Part shown: piece by piece, positions 40,095-40,131 of the stretch
How positions within the stretch are numbered: the first letter of the stretch is position 1
Layout of the letters: the number at the start of each line of letters is the position of its first letter
NCBI GenBank assembly: GCA_047605865.1
Contig: JASGFC010000017.1
Coordinates: forward strand, 1 to 40,131
DNA from: JASGDC01 sp047605865
GTDB lineage: Bacteria > Actinomycetota > Actinomycetes > Actinomycetales > Micrococcaceae
DNA length: 40,131 nucleotides
Reading direction: 5' to 3'
Program-made: the position numbers and the translations under genes
Notes under the pieces: generated by a model
What the model saw: the letters and a program-made list of their open reading frames with translations, nothing else
What the model was told of the DNA's origin: nothing
The model's database searches: none

Positions 40095-40131
40095 ATGAAA
40101 TTTGAGAAGTTTATAACAATTTACCGTTACT
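40095..40131 (+). CDS. Possible start of a further cluster gene, cut by window edge
   Basis: ATG 40095 opens a frame (MKFEKFITIYRY) that is still open after 12 codons at the window edge. It begins 28 nt after the SpoIIM gene. No good SD is visible, and the length is too short to judge. If real, it is the natural place for an immunity peptide or another transporter gene. Confidence 0.3.
   Translation, partial: MKFEKFITIYRY

Overview
The window is a chromosomal segment of a low-GC actinobacterium; by eye the GC is in the low 40s percent. Lineage evidence: an FtsH with HEGGH zinc motif, a DUF3180 protein and a DUF2520 Rossmann protein in the run ftsH-folE-folP-folB/folK-DUF3180-DUF2520-panC-lysS, plus ClpC, DisA, RadA, an SNF2 helicase with a separate SWIM-finger partner, and a secreted S1 protease carrying LGFP repeats. 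LGFP repeats are typical of mycolata such as Corynebacterium, but the base composition is unusually low for that group, so I do not name a genus.

Layout. 1-4317: diacylglycerol kinase-like gene (cut by the window edge), a small membrane protein, serS, a HAD phosphatase, ppa. 4379-10218: tilS-hpt-ftsH-folE, an unknown 245-aa gene, folP. 10235-14420 is accessory: a secreted LGFP-repeat protease, a poly-G-containing intergenic region, a small exported membrane-anchored protein, and an AAA/DUF4143 ATPase preceded by four 23-bp repeats. 14421-17806: SNF2 helicase and SWIM partner. 17826-22726: folB-folK fusion, DUF3180, DUF2520, panC, lysS and a small membrane protein. 22849-32789: clpC, mutY, a membrane-anchored protein, disA, radA, a FUSC-type membrane protein, copC and a Tat-exported Dyp peroxidase. 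32807-36583: hrpA.

The most interesting part is 36760-40131. A 67-codon gene encodes a peptide that I read as a circular bacteriocin precursor of the enterocin AS-48 family. A 6-residue leader ends in His, followed by Met, as in AS-48. The 61-residue core shares the pattern AG.V.N...GWVT...LT.VG...L..A.R..I with AS-48 and has an arginine-only basic C-terminal patch. It is followed by a polytopic 164-aa protein, a 462-aa polytopic protein, a short ABC ATPase and a SpoIIM/DUF95 protein, which is the standard parts list for circularisation, export and immunity of circular bacteriocins. The cluster is more AT-rich than its surroundings and runs to the window edge, where an immunity gene could lie.

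Two genome-scale patterns also stand out. A 64-nt palindromic element occurs three times between genes (3748, 14285, 22731). At least ten genes have a TANNNT-like -10 hexamer ending 6-7 nt before the start codon, pointing to frequent leaderless mRNAs. I found no tRNA, rRNA, CRISPR array or insertion sequence.
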